From Bacillota bacterium (lineage in GTDB: Bacteria > Bacillota > Clostridia > Christensenellales > CAG-138): DNA of 10,750 bases. The stretch lies in contig JAEEYN010000027.1 in the NCBI GenBank assembly GCA_016288175.1, forward strand, positions 1 through 10,750. Direction: 5' to 3'. Shown here piece by piece: positions 1 to 7,392 of the stretch. The position numbers were made by a program, and so were the translations under genes. Every line of letters starts with the position of its first letter. The stretch's first letter is position 1. Under the pieces are notes generated by a model. That model saw nothing but the letters and a program-made list of their open reading frames with translations, had not been told where the DNA came from and searched no databases.

Positions 1-1152
1 GGCTTTGGTGAGGTCGATGAACTCCGTGTTCTCGGGGAGATCCCTTTCGGGAGTGAATCCGGTGAAGTGGTATTCCGCTTTGTTTGCGCCGCAAACGAGA
101 TTCGTTGCTCCGACAAGGGATTTATCGAACAGCACTGTCGCCTTGGTCTCAAGGCCGACGGGGCCGATATTGCCGGCTGCGAGGTTCGCGTTCTCGATAT
201 CTATCGCGGGATGGATCTCGCTCTTAAGATAGTTGGTCAGCTTTGTTTCGTTGACTTCCCTGTCACCGCGGCAGAAGATCAGAACGTAGGAATCATCGGT
301 ATTCTTTTGGTAGACAACTGCCTTGCAGGACTTATCGGCGCTCATGTGAAGCATTTCACCGACTTCCTCGATCGTCTTTGCTTCGCCGGTGAAGACTTCC
401 GTCAGAGGCAGAAGCTCCGCATCGGCGGTGTTTTCAGTGATCGCTTCGCAGGCTTCCATATTTGCGCGGAAACCGCATTCCGGACAGAAGACGATGGAAT
501 CCTCACCGATCTCGGTCAGAAGCATGAATTCATGGCTGACTTTACCGCCCATCATGCCGCTGTCGGATTTAACGGCAAGCACTTCGGGGACGCCAGCACG
601 GGCATAGATGCGTTCATATGCGCGGAAAGCACGCTCGTAGTATTTCTCAAGGTCCTCCTGGGTGGTATGGAAGGAATACGCGTCCTTCATCGTGAACTCG
701 CGTACGCGGATCAGACCGCCTCTTGCGCGGGGTTCATCGCGGAACTTGGTCTGGATCTGATAGATCATGAACGGATACTTCTGATAAGTACCTGCAACGT
801 TCATCGCCATCTGAACGGCTGCTTCCTCGTGCGTCATGCCGAGAACCATGTCCGCTCCGCTCCTGTCTTTGAACCGGAGAAGTTCCTTGCCGATCGATTC
901 AAAGCGGCCGGATGACTGCCAAAGCGTTGCCGGCATAACGACAGGGAAAAGAACTTCCTGGCCGTCGATCGCATCCATTTCCTCGCGAAGGATCGCTTCG
1001 ATCTTATTCTGGATCCTCTTCGTGGGAGTGAAAAGCGAGTAAATGCCGTTGCCAACCTGCTTCATGTAGCCGCCCCTTGTCATGAGGTTCTGGCTTTCGA
1101 TATCGTAAGCGCGCTCTTTGAATCTTTCGCCGAGAATATTCCTAACCTTCAT
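1..1152 (-). CDS. proS: Prolyl-tRNA synthetase, bacterial (INS-containing) type; C-terminal part beyond window
   Basis: ProRS charges tRNA-Pro with proline in the cytoplasm. Translation from the ATG at 1152 gives 384 codons with no stop up to base 1, so the gene is open at the window edge (family length is about 570 residues). Class II aminoacyl-tRNA synthetase features are visible: the N-terminal TRGGYMKQVGNGIYSL block (residues 25-40), GMTHEE (105-110), and motif 2 FRDE (137-140) followed by PRARGGLIRVREFTMKDAYSFH-like sequence to about 162. VKSDSGMMGG (194-203) and CPECGF (223-228) lead into the inserted editing (INS) domain, from about 222 to past 384, which clears misacylated Ala-tRNA-Pro. 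K277 in this domain lies where the family has an editing lysine (inference by pattern). The start is supported by GGGGGA a few bases upstream and by the typical N-terminus. It follows groL on the same strand after 91 bp. No T-box or clear promoter is seen there, so read-through from groESL is possible. Identification is secure. Confidence 0.96.
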   Translation of the reverse strand, partial: MKVRNILGERFKERAYDIESQNLMTRGGYMKQVGNGIYSLFTPTKRIQNKIEAILREEMDAIDGQEVLFPVVMPATLWQSSGRFESIGKELLRFKDRSGADMVLGMTHEEAAVQMAMNVAGTYQKYPFMIYQIQTKFRDEPRARGGLIRVREFTMKDAYSFHTTQEDLEKYYERAFRAYERIYARAGVPEVLAVKSDSGMMGGKVSHEFMLLTEIGEDSIVFCPECGFRANMEACEAITENTADAELLPLTEVFTGEAKTIEEVGEMLHMSADKSCKAVVYQKNTDDSYVLIFCRGDREVNETKLTNYLKSEIHPAIDIENANLAAGNIGPVGLETKATVLFDKSLVGATNLVCGANKAEYHFTGFTPERDLPENTEFIDLTKA

Positions 1153-1187
1153 ATTTCCCCCAATTGGATTTTTCTTTATTAAGTCCG

Positions 1188-1215
1188 CGGAGCCGCCCGG
1201 AAACGGGCAGCTCCG
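1188..1215 (-). terminator. groL-proS intergenic hairpin, weak or partial terminator
   Basis: Read on the minus strand, CGGAGCTGCCCG pairs with CGGGCGGCTCCG around a TTTC loop, giving a 12-bp stem with one U:G wobble. The same pair would be a C/A mismatch in a plus-strand transcript, which favours function in the groL-to-proS direction. However, the bases after the stem on the minus strand (CGGACTTAATAAAG) are not a proper U-tract. It could be a leaky groL terminator, an mRNA 3'-end stabiliser or a processing site. The better T-run (GTTTTGTGTT) is on the plus strand, where no gene needs it. Confidence 0.5.
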
Positions 1216-1243
1216 GTTTTGTGTTCATTTGCTTAAGCCTTCA

Positions 1244-2914
<1,671 letters not shown>

Positions 2915-2918
2915 ATCT

Positions 2919-3203
2919 TTATTCGACAACAGCGAGAATATCGTTTTGGCGGACGATGATGTATTCAACACCGTCGAGCTTGACCTCGTTGCCTGCATAT
3001 TTCGAGTAGATGACCTTGTCGCCGGGCTTAACGGTCATTTTGACTTCCTTTCCGTCAACAAGACCGCCGGGGCCGACAGCGACGACTTCCGCCATCTGCG
3101 GCTTTTCCTTGGCGTTGCCTGCAAGAATAAGACCGCTCTTTGTGGTCTCTTCCATCTCGCAGCTCTTGATCACAACTCTGTCAAACAAAGGTCTGAGTTT
3201 CAT
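2919..3203 (-). CDS. groES: GroES (Hsp10) co-chaperonin
   Basis: This 94-residue protein is the heptameric lid that caps GroEL; length is normal for the family. The N-terminus MKLRPLFDRVVIK, the mobile loop EETTKSGLIL (about residues 18-27, which contacts the GroEL apical domain), VVAVGPGG (about 40-47), KPGDKVIYSKYAG (59-71) and the closing VRQNDILAVVE are all family hallmarks. The start at 3203 is backed by a strong AAGGAGG with a 7-base spacer. It is the first gene of the groES-groL operon, expressed from the promoter at 3287-3314. Its 5' untranslated region of roughly 75 nt carries a nested hairpin. No TTAGCACTC/GAGTGCTAA (CIRCE) repeat is visible, so heat-shock control must use something else or be lost. 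Confidence 0.99.
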   Translation of the reverse strand: MKLRPLFDRVVIKSCEMEETTKSGLILAGNAKEKPQMAEVVAVGPGGLVDGKEVKMTVKPGDKVIYSKYAGNEVKLDGVEYIIVRQNDILAVVE

Positions 3204-3227
3204 AAATCTGCCTCCTTAGGTTTTCCT

Positions 3228-3266
3228 GCAGCCGGTCACGGGCAGCAGTCTGCCCTGTTCGGCTGC
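3228..3266 (-). promoter_or_regulatory. Nested inverted repeat in the groES 5' untranslated region
   Basis: On the minus strand, an outer stem GCAGCCG/CGGCTGC (7 bp, perfect; plus-strand arms 3228-3234 and 3260-3266) encloses an inner stem GGGCAG/CTGCCC (6 bp, perfect; arms 3240-3245 and 3250-3255). The loop is 4 bases and the internal loops are 4 and 5 bases. It lies between the predicted transcription start and the ribosome binding site, the zone where CIRCE usually sits, but its sequence is not CIRCE. No T-run follows, so it is not a terminator. It could be a protein-bound operator, an mRNA-stabilising 5' hairpin or a temperature-sensitive structure; the sequence does not decide between these. 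Confidence 0.6.
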
Positions 3267-3286
3267 TATAATTATTTCCGATATGT

Positions 3287-3314
3287 ATTATATTCAAGCT
3301 TAAAATTATGTCAA
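3287..3314 (-). promoter_or_regulatory. Promoter of groES-groL (sigma-A type)
   Basis: On the minus strand a perfect -35 TTGACA (3309-3314) and a perfect -10 TATAAT (3287-3292) are separated by 16 bp. Transcription would start near 3279-3281, about 77 bases before the groES ATG. This is a housekeeping-type promoter of very high match. Confidence 0.85.
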
Positions 3315-3364
3315 GCCGCATCAGCTCTTTGAAACAATATATATCCAAAACTGCCAAAATAGTG

Positions 3365-3393
3365 TTGAAATCTCTAGAACAATCGTTTATAAT
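3365..3393 (+). promoter_or_regulatory. Promoter of the leader-ABC exporter-rsmF operon
   Basis: TTGAAA (3365-3370), a 17-bp spacer and TATAAT (3388-3393) form a near-consensus sigma-A promoter, with an expected start near 3400. It is divergent from the groES promoter; the two -35 boxes are 50 bp apart. A constitutively strong promoter ahead of an early terminator fits control by attenuation and not by initiation. Confidence 0.8.
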
Positions 3394-3417
3394 GCTAACC
3401 GAAATTTCAAGAAAGGA

Positions 3418-3564
3418 GGCCGCATCGGCATGACCGTTAAATTCATCGATTTGCTCTCAGCTATCAGCGCAAAGGTATCAGTATGCCTTTTTGATAATTG
3501 TGCGGCCGGAGGTGGCTTTTAACAGCCCGACTTTCATTATTCGAGGATGATTCGAGCCGCACGC
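3418..3564 (+). promoter_or_regulatory. Candidate four-segment transcription attenuator (alternative pairings)
   Basis: Four segments can pair. A is GGCCGCAT (3418-3425, overlapping the end of the leader ribosome binding site). B is GTGCGGCC (3500-3507, inside the leader ORF). C is GCCGCAC (3556-3562, in the terminator 5' arm). D is the terminator 3' arm (3569-3581). A:B is 7 Watson-Crick pairs plus one G:U, and can coexist with the terminator C:D. B:C is 7 Watson-Crick pairs and would block the terminator. A ribosome held early in the leader ORF would cover A and leave B free for C, allowing read-through. A ribosome that reaches the stop at 3520-3522 would cover part of B and allow termination. 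The pairings are seen directly; the mechanism is inferred from trp-type and bmrB-type attenuators. Confidence 0.6.
3430..3522 (+). CDS. 30-residue leader peptide of the ABC exporter operon (uncharacterised)
   Basis: The ORF begins at ATG 3430, ten bases after a strong AAAGGAGG (3412-3419), and stops at TAA 3520. The peptide starts MTVKFIDLLSAISAK and ends VSVCLFDNCAAGGGF. It has a mildly hydrophobic N-terminal half, two cysteines (C19, C24) spaced by four residues, and a Gly-Gly-Gly-Phe end. It lies about 30 nt downstream of the predicted transcript start and upstream of an intrinsic terminator that precedes the ABC genes, the architecture of a regulatory leader peptide. There is no run of one amino acid's codons, so a simple amino-acid-starvation sensor is unlikely; sensing of ribosome inhibition, as proposed for BmrB upstream of bmrCD, fits better. 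I do not recognise the peptide itself. Alternatives are a small secreted or modified peptide exported by the neighbouring transporter, or an untranslated RNA in which the ORF is fortuitous. The strong Shine-Dalgarno argues for translation. Confidence 0.65.
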   Translation: MTVKFIDLLSAISAKVSVCLFDNCAAGGGF

Positions 3565-3610
3565 AAAAGCGTTACGGCTCGTTTTTTATTATCCATCCTC
3601 GAAAAGTCGG
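3527..3610 (+). repeat. Long interrupted stem enclosing the leader terminator
   Basis: CCGACTTT (3527-3534) pairs with AAAGTCGG (3603-3610), and TCGAGGATG (3541-3549) pairs with CATCCTCGA (3594-3602). This gives 17 perfect pairs interrupted only by a 6-base CATTAT bulge on the 5' side. The terminator hairpin sits inside. The outer stem can only form in transcripts that pass the terminator, and it ends ten bases before the GGAGG of the first ABC gene. It may protect or position the 5' end of the read-through mRNA. A short palindromic (MITE-like) insertion is an alternative reading. Confidence 0.6.
3553..3590 (+). terminator. Intrinsic terminator inside the operon leader (attenuator terminator)
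   Basis: CGAGCCG (3553-3559) pairs with CGGCTCG (3575-3581), and ACGC (3561-3564) with GCGT (3569-3572), around an AAAA loop. There is a small 1-by-2 internal loop, and TTTTTTATT follows directly. This is a canonical Rho-independent terminator placed 45 bp before the first ABC gene on the same strand, after the leader ORF. Its position makes sense only as a conditional stop for the operon, or as the end of a separate small RNA. Confidence 0.88.
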
Positions 3611-3634
3611 CAAAAAGCCGGAGGAAATACTGCA

Positions 3635-5527
3635 ATGAACAGCGAAACTAAAAAGAAAAAGACAAAAGCGGAACTTAAGAAAGAGCGCGCGGGTAAGCGC
3701 AGACTGCTTTCAGAAGCATTCCGCGGAACATACGGGCACTTTATCCTCGGGACCGTCGGGATCCTGATGGCGATCATTTCCGCGTATTGCGTGCCTCTGA
3801 TCACGAGTTTTACGATCGACTACGTTCTGATCGATTATGCCGAAACCGGATATCAGGGCGGCATAGTCGTTGCGCCTTGGATCGAGAAAATCATTGCTGG
3901 CTTCGGCGGCAAACAGTTCCTGATCGATCATCTGTATATCATGGGCATCGCGCTCGTTCTGATGACAGCGCTGAACGCTTTTTCCGTATACCTCAGAAGA
4001 AGCGAAGTCGCAAAGGGCTCCGAGCTCATGGCATACAATTTCAGAACGAAGCTCTACCATCACCTCGCGAATGTGCCCTACGATTATTTCAAGCATATTT
4101 CGAGCGGTGATGTCATCCAGCGCTGCACATCGGATGTCGATACGATCCGCCGCTTTGTGCAGAACCAGCTGCTCGAGATCCTTCGAACGGTGTTCATGAT
4201 AATCGTCGCTGCGGTAATCATGTTCTCGATGAACGCGAAGCTGGCTCTGATCTCGGTCATGATCATGCCGTTCCTCGCCGTTGCTTCATTTATTTACTGC
4301 AAGGGAGTCAAGAAGAACTTTACGCTTGTTGACGAAGCGGAGGGCGCTCTCAGCGCCGCGATCCAGGAGAACGCTTCCGGAATCCGTGTTGTCCGCGCTT
4401 TCGGACAGCAGAAATCGGAGATGGATTCCTTCACAGAAAAGAACGCAGATTACTCAAAAAAGTCGCTGAAGCTCAACAATATCATGGCTTACTTCTGGGG
4501 CTGTTCGGATTCGTTCGGCTATATTCAGATCGGTATCAGCCTTGTTTTCAGCATCGTGTTTGTCCTCAGAAAAGAAATCTCGATCGGCGAACTGCTCGTC
4601 TTCTCAAGCTACACATCGATGCTTGTCTGGCCCGTACGACAGCTCGGAAGGATCCTCGCTGACCTTGAAAAAGCGGGCGTTTCACTCGGAAGGCTCAATG
4701 AGATTGTAGAATCTCCGCTTGAGGAAGAACCCGGTAAAGCGCTTACTCCCGAGATCCGCGGCGCTGTTGAGTTCAGAAATGTCGGTTTCGGCTACGAAGA
4801 CGGACAGGAAGTTCTTAAGGATATCAGCTTCAAAGCTAACCCGGGAGAAACGATCGCAATCCTCGGCAGCACAGGCTCCGGTAAATCGAGCCTTGTTCAG
4901 CTCCTTCAGCGGCTCTATACCGCGCGCGAAGGCGAGATCCTTATCGACGGCGTTAATGTTAACGATATCGAGCGGCATCATCTGCGCCGCAATATCGGCA
5001 TTGTTCTTCAGGAACCGTTTCTTTATTCGAGGACGATCATGGAAAACGTACGCATCGTCAGACCGGATGCTCCAGTTGAGGATGTCTACGAGGCAGCCGG
5101 GGTTGCTTCCGTTCACGACGTCATCATGAGCTTCGAAAAAGGTTACGACACAGTCGTCGGCGAAAAAGGCATCACCCTCTCCGGCGGACAGAAGCAGAGA
5201 GTCGCGATCGCTCGAATGCTGATGCAGAAAGCCCCGATCATCATTCTCGACGACTCAATGAGCGCCGTCGACACGGAGACCGACGCAGCGATACGCGATG
5301 CGCTTCATGCACGGCGCGACGGCTGCACAACATTCATAATTTCACACCGCATCACAACGCTTTCCCGCGCGGATAAGATCCTTGTGCTTGAAGGCGGAAG
5401 GCTCGTTCAGATGGGTACTCACGAGGAACTCATTAAGCAGGACGGTCTTTATAAGCGAATTGCGGATATCCAAAACCTGCTTGAAGATGAATTCCTGCAG
5501 GATGAAGGAAAGGAGGCGAATGAGTAA
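3635..5527 (+). CDS. ABC multidrug-exporter half-transporter, degenerate-NBD subunit (BmrC/LmrC-like)
   Basis: This 630-residue half-transporter has a charged Lys-rich N-terminus (1-30). A six-helix type I exporter membrane domain follows (hydrophobic stretches near 36-56, 98-119, 184-198, 202-222, 297-311, 318-334). The C-terminal nucleotide-binding domain runs from about 375 to 615. ATPase motifs are A-loop Y387, Walker A GSTGSGKS (411-418), Q-loop Q459, signature LSGGQ (515-519), Walker B IIILDD (535-540) and H-loop H571. The catalytic glutamate after Walker B is replaced by Asp (D540), the hallmark of the non-catalytic site in heterodimeric exporters such as TM287/288, LmrCD and BmrCD. 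The start at 3635 has GGAGG (3620-3624) ten bases upstream, and a small CGGC/GCCG hairpin (3608-3620) abuts it. The stop overlaps the next start by one base (TAATG), so the two subunits are translationally coupled. Likely role is drug or lipophile efflux at the cytoplasmic membrane; the substrate is unknown. Confidence 0.94.
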   Translation: MNSETKKKKTKAELKKERAGKRRLLSEAFRGTYGHFILGTVGILMAIISAYCVPLITSFTIDYVLIDYAETGYQGGIVVAPWIEKIIAGFGGKQFLIDHLYIMGIALVLMTALNAFSVYLRRSEVAKGSELMAYNFRTKLYHHLANVPYDYFKHISSGDVIQRCTSDVDTIRRFVQNQLLEILRTVFMIIVAAVIMFSMNAKLALISVMIMPFLAVASFIYCKGVKKNFTLVDEAEGALSAAIQENASGIRVVRAFGQQKSEMDSFTEKNADYSKKSLKLNNIMAYFWGCSDSFGYIQIGISLVFSIVFVLRKEISIGELLVFSSYTSMLVWPVRQLGRILADLEKAGVSLGRLNEIVESPLEEEPGKALTPEIRGAVEFRNVGFGYEDGQEVLKDISFKANPGETIAILGSTGSGKSSLVQLLQRLYTAREGEILIDGVNVNDIERHHLRRNIGIVLQEPFLYSRTIMENVRIVRPDAPVEDVYEAAGVASVHDVIMSFEKGYDTVVGEKGITLSGGQKQRVAIARMLMQKAPIIILDDSMSAVDTETDAAIRDALHARRDGCTTFIISHRITTLSRADKILVLEGGRLVQMGTHEELIKQDGLYKRIADIQNLLEDEFLQDEGKEANE

Positions 5528-7392
5528 TGGAAGAACTCACTACAAGCGCTCTCAAAGAAGAAGAATTCAGCAAAAAGATCGACCTGAAGATTTGGAAAAG
5601 GCTTCTCAGATACGCGCTCAGATATAAGGGTATTTTCATCGGCGTCATTCTGCTGATGCTGTTCTGCGCGGCGATCGACATCATCTATCCTCAGCTGACG
5701 AGATACGCGATCGATAGCATCATCGCAAAGGGCGAAGACGGTTTTTCCTCGATCGTTCCTTTCGGGATCGCGTACCTTCTGCTGATCGTTCTTCAGGGCA
5801 TCTCCGTTATCGGATTCATCATGCTCTGCGGAAAGCTCGAACTCAAAATGGCTTACGATATCCGTCAGGATGCGTTCAGAAAGCTTCAGCAGCTCTCGTT
5901 CTCATACTATGACAAGACCGCTGTCGGCTACATCATGGCGCGAATGGTCGGCGATATTCCCCGCCTTTCCGAAATGATCGCATGGAGCCTTACCGATATT
6001 TTCTGGTCGACGGGCTATATTATCGGCTGTATCTGCTTCCTTCTCGGAATGAACTGGAAACTCGGTCTGCTTGTGCTGACAGTTCTGCCGCCTCTCGCTG
6101 TTATCAGCGTCTGGTTCCAGCGCAGGATCCTTAAGCAGCACCGTATCGTCCGCAAGCAAAATTCCCGAATCACAAGCGCTTTCAACGAAGGCATCATGGG
6201 AGCCGTAACGACGAAGACCCTTGTTCGCGAGGAACGCAGCTTCGAAGAATTCAAATCCGAAGCAGGCACGATGAAGAAAGCATCCGTCCGCGCTGCGGTG
6301 CTTTCGGCGATGTTCACGCCGATCGTTATGACGCTCGGCTCGATTGCAACTGCGATCGCTCTTTACGCCGGCGGCCGCACCGTTATCGCACCGACTATCT
6401 TCGGCGCCTCGATGACAATCGGCGTGCTCTCTTCGTTTATCGCGTACTCCACAAACCTGTTCGACCCGATGCAGCAGCTTGCCGGTATATTTGCGGAGAT
6501 GCAAAGCGCACAGGCAAGCGCAGAACGCGTTATCTCGCTGCTCGATACTCCCTGCGAGATCACCGACAGCGATGAGATCATCGCAAAGTACGGCGATTGC
6601 TTCGATCCGAAGAGGGAAAACTGGGAAGATATCAACGGTGAAGTCGAGTTCAGGAATGTTTCGTTTGCTTATAAGGAAGGCGAATCCGTCCTTAAGGATT
6701 TCAACCTTAAAGTCAGAAGCGGCGAAACAATCGCACTCGTCGGCGAAACCGGTGCGGGTAAGAGCACAATCGTAAACCTTGTCTGCCGATTCTATGAGCC
6801 TACGGAAGGCAGCATACTTATCGACGGTGTCGATTACAGAAAGCGCAGTCAGCTCTGGCTGCAGGACCGTCTCGGCTATGTTCTTCAGTCGCCGCATCTG
6901 TTTTCCGGCACGATCCGCGACAATATTCGCTACGGACGCAAGGACGCTACGGAGAAAGAAGTCATTCGCGCTGCAAAGCTCGTTCACGCCGATGATTTCA
7001 TCACGGAGCTTGAAAAAGGCTACGATACTGAGGTCGGCGAAGGCGGCGCAAGGCTCTCAACGGGCCAAAAACAGCTGATCAGCTTCGCCCGAGTGATCCT
7101 CGCGGATCCGCGTATCTTCGTGCTTGACGAAGCAACGAGCTCGATCGACACTGAGACCGAGGCGCTGATCCAGAACGCGATCGGAACTGTTCTTGAAAAC
7201 CGCACAAGCTTCATCGTCGCTCACAGGCTTTCGACGATCCGTTCCGCAGACAGGATCCTTGTTATCCGAGGCGGCAGGATCACCGAGGCCGGCACCCATA
7301 AGGAACTGCTGAAGCTCAAAGGTTATTACTATGACCTGTACACAACGCAGTTCGCGGAAAACAGCACTCAAAAGGTTTTGAAGGATCGGTAA
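5527..7392 (+). CDS. ABC multidrug-exporter half-transporter, catalytic-NBD subunit (BmrD/LmrD-like)
   Basis: This 621-residue partner of the preceding half-transporter has the same architecture. Membrane helices lie near 34-54, 78-100, 157-176, 178-196, 262-282 and 291-310, and the nucleotide-binding domain runs from about 370 to 605. Motifs are A-loop Y382, Walker A GETGAGKS (406-413), Q454, signature LSTGQ (510-514), Walker B IFVLDE with the catalytic E535 intact, and H566. The signature motif is altered (second Gly to Thr). In the heterodimer this motif faces the Walker A/B of the D540 subunit, so both deviations fall in the same degenerate ATP site. This reciprocal pattern is strong evidence that the two proteins form one transporter. 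The start at 5527 overlaps the upstream stop; AGGAGG is at 5511-5516, ten bases before. The stop likewise overlaps the next ATG. The substrate cannot be read from sequence. Confidence 0.95.
   Translation: MEELTTSALKEEEFSKKIDLKIWKRLLRYALRYKGIFIGVILLMLFCAAIDIIYPQLTRYAIDSIIAKGEDGFSSIVPFGIAYLLLIVLQGISVIGFIMLCGKLELKMAYDIRQDAFRKLQQLSFSYYDKTAVGYIMARMVGDIPRLSEMIAWSLTDIFWSTGYIIGCICFLLGMNWKLGLLVLTVLPPLAVISVWFQRRILKQHRIVRKQNSRITSAFNEGIMGAVTTKTLVREERSFEEFKSEAGTMKKASVRAAVLSAMFTPIVMTLGSIATAIALYAGGRTVIAPTIFGASMTIGVLSSFIAYSTNLFDPMQQLAGIFAEMQSAQASAERVISLLDTPCEITDSDEIIAKYGDCFDPKRENWEDINGEVEFRNVSFAYKEGESVLKDFNLKVRSGETIALVGETGAGKSTIVNLVCRFYEPTEGSILIDGVDYRKRSQLWLQDRLGYVLQSPHLFSGTIRDNIRYGRKDATEKEVIRAAKLVHADDFITELEKGYDTEVGEGGARLSTGQKQLISFARVILADPRIFVLDEATSSIDTETEALIQNAIGTVLENRTSFIVAHRLSTIRSADRILVIRGGRITEAGTHKELLKLKGYYYDLYTTQFAENSTQKVLKDR

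Noticed and set aside
67..915. 282-codon open frame on the plus strand opposite proS
   Set aside because: The minus strand encodes unmistakable prolyl-tRNA synthetase over the full stretch; the plus frame is low-complexity antisense translation with no family resemblance.
1153..1243. T-box riboswitch upstream of proS
   Set aside because: The 91-bp gap is too short for a T-box, and no specifier loop, T-box sequence or antiterminator pair is visible.
3361..3410. Possible CIRCE half-site (AATGCTAAC, or TTAGCATT on the other strand)
   Set aside because: Only about half of one arm matches and there is no complementary arm at the required 9-base spacing; the bases belong to the plus-strand promoter -10 region.
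3505..3624. The 8-mer GCCGGAGG occurs at 3505-3512 (leader ORF) and 3617-3624 (first ABC gene ribosome binding site)
   Set aside because: It contains a Shine-Dalgarno core and is short; no start codon follows the first copy at useful spacing, so chance plus ribosome-binding-site constraint explains it.
5902..6987. 361-codon open frame on the minus strand opposite the second ABC gene
   Set aside because: It is a shadow of the ABC reading frame, rich in Asp, Cys and His typical of antisense translation, with no promoter or ribosome binding site.
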